From NCBI GenBank assembly GCA_035454605.1, contig DATIGQ010000048.1:1-37390 (forward strand): 37,390 nt of DNA. Direction: 5' to 3'. Below are positions 1 to 7,164 of the stretch, piece after piece. The translations under genes and the position numbers were made by a program. Numbering within the stretch: the stretch's first letter is position 1; the number at the start of each line of letters is the position of its first letter. This stretch comes from Terriglobales bacterium. Lineage in GTDB: Bacteria; Acidobacteriota; Terriglobia; Terriglobales; Acidobacteriaceae. The notes beneath the pieces were generated by a model. It did not search any database. It was not told the origin of the DNA and saw nothing but the letters and a program-made list of their open reading frames with translations.

Positions 1-9
1 GGGCACCGT

Positions 10-50
10 GGAGATTGAATCCTTGAACCATTGAGTCATTGACACATCTC
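10..50. repeat. AT-rich intergenic repeat (TTGA-type)
   Basis: A short AT-rich tract in GC-rich DNA in which a TTGA(A/G)TC-like word recurs about every 8 to 10 bases (ATTGAATCC, TTGAACC, ATTGAGTC, ATTGACAC). It resembles in style, but is not identical to, the intergenic elements at 5628-5695 and 8858-8939. No gene is seen in 1-176. The word GGGCACCGT also occurs there three times (1-9, 156-164, 168-176). Confidence 0.35.
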
Positions 51-120
51 TTGCTCCAAGCGCGGAGGGACAAGGGTGTGGCATCCGCGCGGCATGGTTC
101 GGCGAGGGGAGTTGGTTTTT

Positions 121-157
121 CCCACGTCTGCGCCGAAAGGCGTGGCGCAGACATGGG
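121..157 (-). terminator. Strong hairpin 3' of the S9 peptidase gene
   Basis: The inverted repeat GTCTGCGCC (126-134) / GGCGCAGAC (144-152) is extended by CCCA (121-124) / TGGG (154-157) across one C/A mismatch, with a nine-base loop. It starts about 20 bases after the stop codon of the leftward peptidase gene. On that strand it is followed by an A run, not a U run, so it is not a classical intrinsic terminator. It may protect the 3' end or end transcription without a U tract. Confidence 0.35.
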
Positions 158-176
158 GCACCGTCCAGGGCACCGT

Positions 177-2141
177 CTAGGGCGCGTTCTTCAGGTATTT
201 GTCCAGGAAGTCGGCGATGGCGGAGTAGCCCTTGATGCGGTTGGGGCGCTTGGCCAGGCCGTGTCCTTCATCCGCGAAGACCAGGTATTCCACGGGCACG
301 CCGCGCGCCTTCAGTTTCTCCACCATCTGGTCGGATTCGATCTTGGGCACGCGGGGATCGTTGGCGCCCTGGATGATGATGAGCGGAGCGCGGACGCGGT
401 CCACGAAATTGATGGGTGAGATGGAGGCCATGAATTCCGGGTCCTTCTCGGGATCGCCGTACTCCGCGGCCCGGTGCGCCCGGCGCCAGGGCCCGGTATT
501 GGTAAAGAAGGTCTTCCAGTTGCTGATGCCGACGATGTCCACCACCGCGGCCCAGAGTTCCGGGTGCATGGTGGCCTGGGCCAGCGCCATGAAACCGCCG
601 TAGCTGCCGCCCATCACTGCGATCTTGCGGGCATCTACGTAACCACCGGCCTTCAAGTATTCCACCCCCATGGCCACGTCCTGGATGGCGTCGGGACGCT
701 TCTTGAAATCATCCAGGTGGAGATAGGCGCGGCCGAATCCGGCGCTGCCGCGGATATTGGGCGCCAGGATGGCGTACCCCCGGTTCAAGAAGTATTGGAA
801 CGTGGCATTGAAGTTCGGGCGCTCCTGCGATTCCGGTCCGCCGTGCACATACACGATGGCCGGCAAACGCCCATCTTTTTGCGCGCCAAGCGGCAAGTAC
901 AGGAACGCGGGAATCTCCACGCCGTCGAAGGAGCGATAGCGCACGAACTCCGGGGTGACGAAACTGGAAGAAGGGATACCCGCGCGGCTGGAGTGCGTCA
1001 CCTGGCGGGCGACGGCGCCCGTGGACTTGGCTGCCGCGCCCGTCCCCGCAGCCGCCGGTGCGCTCAACTGCAGCACCCAGACATCGGAGTTGATGCCCGG
1101 CGAGGAGTAGGCAAAAGCGACCTTGGTTCCGTCTCCGTTGAAGCTTGCCTGGCCCACCACGCCGCGGGGCAGCCCCCGGAAGAGCTCGACGGTTCCGGTC
1201 TTCAGGTTGCGCAGGCGAACCGATGAAGCGCCGTCCTCGTTCCAGGCGTAGAACAGCCACTTGCCCTGCCGGTCGATGGCAAGCCCGGTGCCGTCATCCA
1301 GGTCGCGGACGGAATCTTCCAAGTAGGAAAGTTTCTGCTGTCGCAGATCGTAGAAGGCCAGGTTGAAGACGTCGCGTCCCTGGTTGGCAGCCAGGTAAAA
1401 ACCGCTGCCGTCCGGCGCCCACGCCATGTCGCGGTACGAGGCCTCCCCAGTGTGCGGCGTCAGGTGGAGCACGCTCTCGCTTCGCGTATCGATCAGAAAC
1501 AGGTCGTTGTCATAGTTGGAGTGCTCACGCACCGCCAGGACGTAGCGGCCATCCGGCGAGAAGGAATGTGCGTAGTGGTTGACCTCGCCGGCGAAAACGC
1601 GCCGCGACTTGCGCGTGGCCAGTTCCATTACGTACACGTCGAAGACACGCTCGTTCCTCTCGTTCGAGGAGTAGCAGATCCACGCGCCGTCGCGGGAAAA
1701 GCCGCCGAATTGGTGAATGACCTTTGGGGCGTCGGTGAGCGCATCGATGGTCTCACCATCCGGGTCCATCAGGAAGAACTGGGAACGCTCGTTGCCCCCG
1801 GTGTCCCGAGTGAACAGCAGCACGTCACCGCGCGGGGACCAGCGTACGGACTGTACGCGGTCGTCGAAGAAGGTGAGTTGCTCGGCGTAGCCCCCACGCG
1901 CCGGGTTCTTCCACACCTGGTTCGCCCCGGTGACGTTGGTGAGGTAGGCGATGTCGTCGGTGAGCGGGGAATAGGTGGGCCCGGAGGCCGAGCGGATATT
2001 CAGGTAGCGCTCGATGTTCCTCAGCCCGGCCGGCCGTAGCACCGAGGGAACCGAAGCCGGAGCCGGCGCCTGGCCCCAGGCCATCGTGCAAGAAACCAGA
2101 ATGACAGTTACGCCCATCCACCGCTGGATCATGTGTTTCAT
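177..2141 (-). CDS. Secreted S9-family prolyl oligopeptidase / dipeptidyl peptidase
   Basis: A 654-residue protein with an N-terminal signal peptide (basic MKHMIQR followed by a hydrophobic stretch and an AWGQA-like cleavage region). A long WD40/TolB-like propeller follows (repeats such as SPRGDVLLFTRDTGG and FSPDGRYVLAV). The C-terminal alpha/beta-hydrolase domain shows YVHGGPESQ, the nucleophile motif GGSYGG (Ser about 513), GANDPR (Asp about 595) and DEGHG (His about 627), the complete S9 triad. The family cleaves peptides, often after proline, probably in the periplasm here. The open frame runs 77 codons further upstream, but the start at 2141 is preferred. It begins the signal peptide, and a TATAAT box lies 9 bases upstream of it, so longer versions would start before the promoter. 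The gene is divergent from the PpiC-like gene. Confidence 0.93.
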   Translation of the reverse strand: MKHMIQRWMGVTVILVSCTMAWGQAPAPASVPSVLRPAGLRNIERYLNIRSASGPTYSPLTDDIAYLTNVTGANQVWKNPARGGYAEQLTFFDDRVQSVRWSPRGDVLLFTRDTGGNERSQFFLMDPDGETIDALTDAPKVIHQFGGFSRDGAWICYSSNERNERVFDVYVMELATRKSRRVFAGEVNHYAHSFSPDGRYVLAVREHSNYDNDLFLIDTRSESVLHLTPHTGEASYRDMAWAPDGSGFYLAANQGRDVFNLAFYDLRQQKLSYLEDSVRDLDDGTGLAIDRQGKWLFYAWNEDGASSVRLRNLKTGTVELFRGLPRGVVGQASFNGDGTKVAFAYSSPGINSDVWVLQLSAPAAAGTGAAAKSTGAVARQVTHSSRAGIPSSSFVTPEFVRYRSFDGVEIPAFLYLPLGAQKDGRLPAIVYVHGGPESQERPNFNATFQYFLNRGYAILAPNIRGSAGFGRAYLHLDDFKKRPDAIQDVAMGVEYLKAGGYVDARKIAVMGGSYGGFMALAQATMHPELWAAVVDIVGISNWKTFFTNTGPWRRAHRAAEYGDPEKDPEFMASISPINFVDRVRAPLIIIQGANDPRVPKIESDQMVEKLKARGVPVEYLVFADEGHGLAKRPNRIKGYSAIADFLDKYLKNAP

Positions 2142-2150
2142 GGCGGGTGC

Positions 2151-2156
2151 ATTATA
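2151..2156 (-). promoter_or_regulatory. -10 box (TATAAT) implying a leaderless peptidase mRNA
   Basis: A perfect TATAAT reads leftward at 2151-2156. Only nine bases separate it from the ATG at 2141, and they hold no Shine-Dalgarno sequence. Transcription would start about two to four bases before the ATG, giving an essentially leaderless message. The -35 region is weak: GGACAG or AGGACA at about 2175-2181, 18 to 19 bases upstream. Confidence 0.55.
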
Positions 2157-2206
2157 ACGGCCGCTCCGGCGTGCCTGTCCTTTTGCCAGGGCCGGAGGTA
2201 CACTAA

Positions 2207-2230
2207 GGGCGAACGCGGGCAAGTTCGCCC
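2207..2230. promoter_or_regulatory. 8-base inverted repeat in a divergent intergenic region
   Basis: GGGCGAAC (2207-2214) and GTTCGCCC (2223-2230) form a perfect inverted repeat around an eight-base loop, 29 bases upstream of the PpiC-like start codon. It could be an operator or a hairpin in the 5' untranslated region. No family assignment is possible. Confidence 0.3.
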
Positions 2231-2259
2231 CGAGTCTCCCAAGGAAATGGCCTGAACGT

Positions 2260-3339
2260 ATGCGGAAGTGCTTCTTTTTACTCGCAGGGGTGATGGCGCT
2301 GGCCACGGCGGCCGGCGCCGACGGCACCATCATTGAGGATATCGTCGCGCAGATCAACGCGGACGTCATCACCCGGGCCGACCTCCAGCACGAGCGGACC
2401 CAGATGATGGCCGAATTGCAGCAGCAGGCTCCGGGTCAGGCGCAAGCCATGTTCGCCGAGCGTGAAAAAGACATCCTGCGTAACCTGATCGACGAGCGCC
2501 TGCTGGTGCAAAAGGGCGCCGACCTGGGCATCAACGCCGATGTGGAACTCATCAAGCGCCTGGATGAGATTCGCAAGTCGATGAACATGGAAACGATGGA
2601 GGACCTGGAGCGCGCCGCGCAACAACAAGGCGTATCGTTCGAGGACTTCAAGCAGAACCTGCGCAACAGCATCATTACGCAACAGGTGATCGGCCGCGAG
2701 GTGGGCTCGAGGATCCAGTTCACGCAAGAAGAGATTCATAAGTACTACGACGAACACAAACAGGAGTTCAGCCAGCCCGAACAGGTCCGTCTGAGCGAGA
2801 TCCTGGTGGCCACGCCGGCAGCCGAAGGACAGGCGGCCGACCCGCAGAAGGTGGAGGAGGCCGAGCGCAAGGCGAAAGAGTTGCTGGCGGAGATCCGGGG
2901 CGGCGCCAGCTTCGAAGAAGTGGCGCGGCGGTCGTCGGAGGGTCCCACGGCAGCCCAGGGCGGCGACATCGGCCAGTTCAAGCGGGGCGTCCTGGCCGCG
3001 GAACTGGAAGAGCTTACCTTTGAGATGAAGGTGGGCGAGGTCTCCGACGTCATCCGCACCCGCCAAGGCTTCATCATCCTGAAGGTGACCGAGCACCCCA
3101 CGCCCGGCGTGCCCGAGATGAAGACGGTGGAACCGCGCATCATGGAGGCGCTCTACTACTCGAAGCTGCAACCGACCCTGCGCGCCTACCTGACCAGGTT
3201 GCGCGAGGAAGCCTATATCGACGTCCACGAGGGCTACGTGGATACCGGCGCCAGCCCTAACCAGACCAAGCCGGTTTACACCACCGCTTCCGTCGAAGAA
3301 GAGAAAAAGAAAAAGAAGAAGAAGTTCCTGATCTTCTGA
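2260..3339 (+). CDS. SurA/PpiC-type periplasmic peptidyl-prolyl isomerase
   Basis: A 359-residue protein with a signal peptide (MRKCFFLLAGVMALATAAGA). A SurA-like N-terminal chaperone region (about 25-165) is followed by one parvulin/PpiC domain (about 170-280). The parvulin signatures visible are VRLSEILV, ASFEEVARRSSEGP, GGDIGQF and GEVSDVIRTRQGFIILKV. The family assists folding of outer-membrane proteins in the periplasm. E. coli SurA has two parvulin domains, so this is the shorter single-domain form. The C-terminus is odd: EEE followed by seven lysines and FLIF. An AAGGA box lies about 14 bases before the ATG. The HD-nuclease gene starts five bases after the stop, suggesting one operon. 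Confidence 0.88.
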   Translation: MRKCFFLLAGVMALATAAGADGTIIEDIVAQINADVITRADLQHERTQMMAELQQQAPGQAQAMFAEREKDILRNLIDERLLVQKGADLGINADVELIKRLDEIRKSMNMETMEDLERAAQQQGVSFEDFKQNLRNSIITQQVIGREVGSRIQFTQEEIHKYYDEHKQEFSQPEQVRLSEILVATPAAEGQAADPQKVEEAERKAKELLAEIRGGASFEEVARRSSEGPTAAQGGDIGQFKRGVLAAELEELTFEMKVGEVSDVIRTRQGFIILKVTEHPTPGVPEMKTVEPRIMEALYYSKLQPTLRAYLTRLREEAYIDVHEGYVDTGASPNQTKPVYTTASVEEEKKKKKKKFLIF

Positions 3340-3344
3340 GCGCG

Positions 3345-4364
3345 ATGAAGGATTTTTTCGTCCGCGAAGCGCCGCAGCACGAAAACCAGGTGATCACGTC
3401 TTCGTTCGTCGTGGCCACCAAGCAGATCCGCTCGCGCAAGGATGGCGGTGAGCCCTACCTGGCCCTCACTCTGGCCGACCGCACCGGGCTGCTCGAGGCC
3501 CGCATGTGGGAGAACGTCGCCGAGCATCTACAGAGCTTCGAGCAGGACGACTTTCTCAAGGTGCGCGGTCTCATCAGCCGTTACCGCAACCGCTACCAGA
3601 TCACCATCCAGAAGCTGCGCCGCCTGGAAGAATCCGAGGTGGACTTTGCCGACTATCTTCCCCGGACGGAGAAGAACGTCGACGAGCTCTGGCAGACGGT
3701 GGGCGAGCTGGCCGGCACCTTGCAGAATCCCCATTTGAAAGCGCTGCTCGAAGCCTTCATGGCCGACCCGGAGATCGCGGCGCGCTACCGCCAGGCGCCG
3801 GCTGCCAAGTCCATGCACCACGCCTACCTGGGCGGGCTTCTGGAGCACGTGGTCTCGTTGATGAAACTGTGCGATCTGGTGGTCCGCAACTATCCTGAGA
3901 TCGATCGCGACCTGCTGCTCACCGGAGCTTTCCTGCACGACATCGGAAAGATCTACGAGCTCTCTTACGAGCATTCTTTCAGCTACACCACTCGGGGCCA
4001 GTTGCTGGGGCACATGATTATCGAGCTGGAGATGCTGCAGCAGAAGATCGCTTTGGTGCCGGGCTTTCCCGAACGGCTCAAGACGCTGGTCGAGCACCTG
4101 ATCATCAGCCACCACGGCCAATACGAATTCGGCTCGCCCAAGCTGCCCATGTTTCCAGAGGCGCTCATGCTGCATTACCTCGATGATCTCGACTCCAAGA
4201 TGGAAAGCATGCGCAGCCATCTGGCCCGCGACCCGAACGAGGGCGAGTGGACCGGATATAACGCCTCGCTCAGCCGCACGCTGCTGAAGGCCCGGCAATT
4301 TCTTGGCGAATCGGAACCGGCTGGAGACGAAACCCCGTCCTCGCCGGAGGAGGAAGGGCCTTGA
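3345..4364 (+). CDS. YhaM-like OB-fold/HD-domain 3'-5' exoribonuclease
   Basis: A 339-residue protein. An N-terminal OB-fold region (about 15-95, with LTLADRTGLLEARMW) precedes an HD phosphohydrolase domain. Metal-binding positions visible are HHAYLGGLLEHV (about 155), FLHDIGKI (the HD pair, about 198) and ISHHGQYEFGSP (about 253). This order and length match the Firmicutes YhaM/CbfI family, which degrades RNA and single-stranded DNA from the 3' end. The tail is acidic and probably disordered. It starts five bases after the isomerase gene without a clear ribosome-binding site. Its TGA overlaps the TTG start of the next gene, so the three genes are probably co-transcribed. The general fold is more certain than the substrate. 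Confidence 0.85.
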   Translation: MKDFFVREAPQHENQVITSSFVVATKQIRSRKDGGEPYLALTLADRTGLLEARMWENVAEHLQSFEQDDFLKVRGLISRYRNRYQITIQKLRRLEESEVDFADYLPRTEKNVDELWQTVGELAGTLQNPHLKALLEAFMADPEIAARYRQAPAAKSMHHAYLGGLLEHVVSLMKLCDLVVRNYPEIDRDLLLTGAFLHDIGKIYELSYEHSFSYTTRGQLLGHMIIELEMLQQKIALVPGFPERLKTLVEHLIISHHGQYEFGSPKLPMFPEALMLHYLDDLDSKMESMRSHLARDPNEGEWTGYNASLSRTLLKARQFLGESEPAGDETPSSPEEEGP

Positions 4365-4795
4365 ACGCGCGGCTGCCGCAACTGGAGATGGACTGCATGA
4401 GCGTGCTGTGGCGGCAGTCCGCAGCCACGGTGGCGCAGGTCCGCTCTGCGCTGCCGCGAGCGCTGGCCTACACCACGGTCATGACGGTACTGGACCGCAT
4501 GGCCTCCAAGGGCGTGGTGACGCGGCGCAAGAACGGCCGCGCCTATTTGTACTCGGCGGTGCTGGACCGCGAAACCGCGCGCCGCGCGGCGGTCGAGCGC
4601 CTGCTCGCCAGTCTGTTCGAGAACGATCGCGCGGCGCTGGTGGAATATCTGGCACGGCCAGCGCAGCGGACGTCACGTTCGGCGGCAGCGGCGCCGGCTT
4701 CCGCACCGGTCCGGTCGCGGAAGGTTGGACGTGGGGAGAAACCGGCTGAGAAGCCGTCCTTCTCTCCGTCTCACATTGACGAATCCCTGCTCTAA
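4361..4795 (+). CDS. BlaI/MecI/CopY-family winged-helix repressor
   Basis: A 144-residue protein. Residues 1-80 match the BlaI winged helix: LPQLEMDCMSVLWRQ, TVAQVRSAL, YTTVMTVLDRMASKGVVTRRKNGRAYLYSA. The start is TTG, overlapping the upstream stop (TTGA), behind a strong ribosome-binding stretch (GGAGGAGGAAGGG, 4346-4358). The last 40 residues are a low-complexity Ala/Ser/Arg tail unusual for BlaI. Family members repress by dimer binding and are usually inactivated by a BlaR1-type membrane protease. No blaR1 partner or beta-lactamase gene lies in the window, so target and inducer are unknown. Confidence 0.83.
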   Translation: MNARLPQLEMDCMSVLWRQSAATVAQVRSALPRALAYTTVMTVLDRMASKGVVTRRKNGRAYLYSAVLDRETARRAAVERLLASLFENDRAALVEYLARPAQRTSRSAAAAPASAPVRSRKVGRGEKPAEKPSFSPSHIDESLL

Positions 4796-4830
4796 GCGGC
4801 AACCGCTTTGGGGCCGGAATCATCTAAGCT

Positions 4831-4887
4831 CGGAGTTAGGCAATACTCCGACCGCATCCCCAACCGGACATGTCCAACCGGACATTG
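4831..4887. repeat. Inverted repeat plus two direct repeats upstream of the lipoprotein gene
   Basis: CGGAGT (4831-4836) and ACTCCG (4845-4850) form an inverted repeat. It is followed by the 12-base word CCAACCGGACAT twice (4860-4871 and 4874-4885), a 14-base period. The 10-base palindrome GGACATGTCC (4866-4875) bridges the two copies. The 51 bases from 4887 to the next start codon would hold the promoter. A repeated word with an internal palindrome suggests a paired operator, possibly for the BlaI-like protein just upstream. Confidence 0.4.
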
Positions 4888-4936
4888 CCTGGCAAGGCCA
4901 CAGTCTGATAGAAGAGCAAATCGACAGGAGGTGCAG

Positions 4937-5611
4937 ATGCGCACACGTCTTGGAACATTCGCACTGGTATTCTCACTGATGATCTCGCTGGCGGCTTGCA
5001 GCAGCAAGCCCAGCGAGGAAACCGCTTCGGAAGGCGCCGCCAAGACCGAAATGGCGGCCAAGGGATCGTCGCCCGGGCTGATCGAACGCATGACAGCCAA
5101 ACCCATCAGCGTACCGGCAGGCACCGCCATCATTGTCCGCACCGGGGAGGCGCTGGGCTCGAAGATCAGCCAGGCTGGCGACAGCTTCACCGGAGTGGTG
5201 GCGGAGCCGATCTCGGTGGACGGCAAGGTCGTGATTCCCGAGGGCTCGGAAGTCGTGGGCACGGTGACCGACGCCAAGGCTCGCGGCAAGTTCAAGGGCG
5301 AGGCCCGGCTGGGGCTGAGCCTGGTCGCCGTCCGCGTCAAGGGAACCAAGTATGACGTCGAGACCAGCGACGTCGCGCGCGTGATGAAGGGGAAGGGCAA
5401 GCGCACCGCAGCCATGGTCGGCGGCGGGGCGGGCGCCGGCGCGCTGATCGGGGCTTTGGCCGGCGGCGGCAAGGGCGCAGCCATCGGCGCGGCAGTGGGC
5501 GCGGGCGCGGGTACGGCGGGTGCCGGTCTGACCGGCAACCAGGACATCAACATCCCCGCCGAGTCGCTGCTCAGCTTCAAGCTGCAATCGCCGGTCGAGG
5601 TCAAGCCCTGA
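4937..5611 (+). CDS. Lipoprotein with beta-rich core and glycine-zipper tail
   Basis: A 224-residue protein. The signal peptide ends in a lipobox (SLAAC, Cys21), so the mature protein should be lipid-anchored. The middle (about 45-155) is a beta-rich domain with VPAGTAIIVRTGEAL, VIPEGSEVVGTVTDA and GEARLGLSLV. The end (about 155-200) is a Gly/Ala zipper (GGGAGAGALIGALAGGG and a second block) of the kind seen in outer-membrane-associated proteins. Start chosen at 4937: AGGAGG sits five bases before the ATG; a longer frame back to 4808 would destroy the lipobox. The core recurs in the secreted protein at 6424-7017. Exact role unknown. Confidence 0.8.
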   Translation: MRTRLGTFALVFSLMISLAACSSKPSEETASEGAAKTEMAAKGSSPGLIERMTAKPISVPAGTAIIVRTGEALGSKISQAGDSFTGVVAEPISVDGKVVIPEGSEVVGTVTDAKARGKFKGEARLGLSLVAVRVKGTKYDVETSDVARVMKGKGKRTAAMVGGGAGAGALIGALAGGGKGAAIGAAVGAGAGTAGAGLTGNQDINIPAESLLSFKLQSPVEVKP

Positions 5612-5627
5612 GCGGCCGTTGAATCGT

Positions 5628-5695
5628 GTAGTCGGGTAATTGCAGAATCGCCTCCCGGCGTTCTCAATTACCCGATTACTCAATCACCCGATTAC
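5628..5695. repeat. AT-rich hairpin / direct-repeat element before the HAD gene
   Basis: GTAGTCGGGTAATTG (5628-5642) pairs with CAATTACCCGATTAC (5665-5679), 14 of 15 positions with the odd one a G-T wobble. The right arm is part of a direct repeat: TCAATTACCCGATTAC (5664-5679) and TCAATCACCCGATTAC (5680-5695), 15 of 16 identical. The element ends four bases before the probable start codon of the HAD gene. It is AT-rich relative to its flanks and shares the word GGTAATTG with the element at 8858-8939. Confidence 0.65.
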
Positions 5696-5699
5696 TCCA

Positions 5700-6401
5700 T
5701 TGCCTCTCGACTTCTCCCGCTACCGGGTGCTCACGTTCGATTGCTACGGCACGCTCATCGACTGGGAGAGCGGCATCCTGGGTTTCTTCCGGCCGCTGCT
5801 CGGCCGCCACGGCAAGGCTCTGAGCGACGACGAGATCCTCTTTGCCTACGCCGAACTCGAATCCGAAGCCGAGAGCGGTGAGTACATGACGTACCGCAAC
5901 GTGCTGCGTTCGGTAGTGCACGCCTTCGGTCTTCGCTTGGATTCTCCCGCCTCACCCGTGGAAGCGGATGCGCTGCCGGCGTCGCTGCCGGAGTGGCCTC
6001 CGTTTTCGGACACGGTGGAGGCGCTCAAGCGCCTGAAGACGCGCTTTCAGCTCGCCATCATTTCCAACACCGATGACGACTTGTTCGCCGAAACCGCCAA
6101 GCGGCTCGAGGTGCCGTTTGATTTCGTCATCACCGCGCAGCAGGTAGGCAGCTACAAGCCTTCCCTCAACAACTTCCAGCGGGCCATCGAGCGCATCGGG
6201 CTGCCCGCAACCCAGGTTCTGCACTGCGCCCAGAGCCGCTTCCACGATATCGCCCCGGCCCGCTCGCTGGGCCTGGCCACCGTGTGGGTGAATCGCCGCG
6301 CCGGCAAGGCGACTCCCTGGGGCGCCAGCGTTCCCTCGGAGGCGCGTCCCGACCTCGAAGTCCCGGACCTGAAGACGCTGGCGGCACTGGCGGTGCCGTA
6401 G
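5700..6401 (+). CDS. Type II haloacid dehalogenase-like HAD hydrolase
   Basis: About 233 residues. HAD motif I is TFDCYGTLIDWE (nucleophile Asp near residue 12). Motif II is IISNTDDD, the motif III lysine is in SYKPSLNNFQRAI, and the last motif region is HCAQSRFHDIAPARSLGLATVWVNRR. The length and FDCYGTLIDWE-type motif I fit the type II (L-2-haloacid dehalogenase-like) subgroup; the natural substrate is often unknown. The start is uncertain. TTG at 5700 is the first sensible codon after the repeat element, GTG at 5727 is possible, and the longer TTG at 5640 would translate the repeat hairpin. No convincing ribosome-binding site is seen. Confidence 0.82.
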   Translation: MPLDFSRYRVLTFDCYGTLIDWESGILGFFRPLLGRHGKALSDDEILFAYAELESEAESGEYMTYRNVLRSVVHAFGLRLDSPASPVEADALPASLPEWPPFSDTVEALKRLKTRFQLAIISNTDDDLFAETAKRLEVPFDFVITAQQVGSYKPSLNNFQRAIERIGLPATQVLHCAQSRFHDIAPARSLGLATVWVNRRAGKATPWGASVPSEARPDLEVPDLKTLAALAVP

Positions 6402-6423
6402 CGCAAGGAGATAGCGCGGAGCG

Positions 6424-7017
6424 TCAGCGGCTCGCCGCCGCGGTCAGCAACTCCGGCGGGATATGCCGCAGGGGAAGCAGGACGTCGTGCGTGAGCCGGA
6501 TCTCCTGCTCGTGCGACACGTAGACCACGCCGTACATGTCGTCACGCTCCGGCGCCACTTGGCGGTGCTTTTCGCTGGCGGCGGTAACCGGCCCGTGAGC
6601 CACGCGGACCACTGCCTTGTCCACATTCACCAGACTGGCGCCTGATCTCTCCACCGAAATGCAGACCGGCCCGGCGAGAAATGCGTTCAGCACTTTGCGC
6701 CCGCCCTTCCACTCCGCTTTCAGGATGTAGAGCCCCAGCCTGGCTTCGCCGTACCTGGCGCGGGATTCGACCAGCGTGATGCTGCCGAAGAGCTTTGCCC
6801 CTTTGGGGATCACAACGCGGCCGTCACGGTCACGCGCCTCTCGCCACAATTCGAGTTCGACCAGTTGGTCCGGCGTTGCCGTTGCCGTGTCTATCGCCGT
6901 AAGCGGCCGTACCCAAAGCTCCAGCATCTGGGCGGACCTGGCGGATTTGTCGCTCTGCTGGGCCAACCCCGGGACCGACACAAGAATGAGAAACAGAAAC
7001 CACGCGCACCGTTCCAT
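6424..7017 (-). CDS. Secreted protein sharing a core with the 4937 lipoprotein
   Basis: A 197-residue protein with a signal peptide (MERCAWFLFLILVSVPGLAQQ). No known family is recognised with confidence. The segment VVIPKGAKLFGSITLVESRARYGEARLGLYILKAEW lines up with VVIPEGSEVVGTVTDAKARGKFKGEARLGLSLVAVRV in the lipoprotein at 4937-5611, so the two are probably distant paralogues with a shared beta-barrel-like core (TrbI/VirB10-like at most; an inference). It lacks the lipobox and glycine zipper. Start chosen at 7017 because it opens the signal peptide. It is divergent from aroC and converges on the HAD gene. Confidence 0.7.
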   Translation of the reverse strand: MERCAWFLFLILVSVPGLAQQSDKSARSAQMLELWVRPLTAIDTATATPDQLVELELWREARDRDGRVVIPKGAKLFGSITLVESRARYGEARLGLYILKAEWKGGRKVLNAFLAGPVCISVERSGASLVNVDKAVVRVAHGPVTAASEKHRQVAPERDDMYGVVYVSHEQEIRLTHDVLLPLRHIPPELLTAAASR

Positions 7018-7147
7018 ACCGTCCCCCCCGAGACGGTGTGCCGTGGGTCGGGCCGCCGCGACCAGGCACCCACTCACCAAGAAAGATTGGGCACACGGTA
7101 CGCCCGCACCCGCGGCGTGTCAATACGCGGTTGCGACGCGCCTCATT

Positions 7148-7153
7148 TAGAAT
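7148..7153 (+). promoter_or_regulatory. -10 box (TAGAAT) close to the aroC start
   Basis: TAGAAT at 7148-7153 lies only 11 bases before the aroC ATG. The space between has no Shine-Dalgarno sequence, so the message would start within about five bases of the ATG. No good -35 hexamer is seen. The arrangement parallels that of the S9 peptidase gene. Confidence 0.4.
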
Positions 7154-7164
7154 GGCCGGCTGCC

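Noticed and set aside
177-2141. Rightward overlapping frames within the S9 peptidase gene (for example 474-1226 and 1452-2039)
   Set aside because: They are reading-frame shadows of the conserved peptidase and show no independent start signals or domains.
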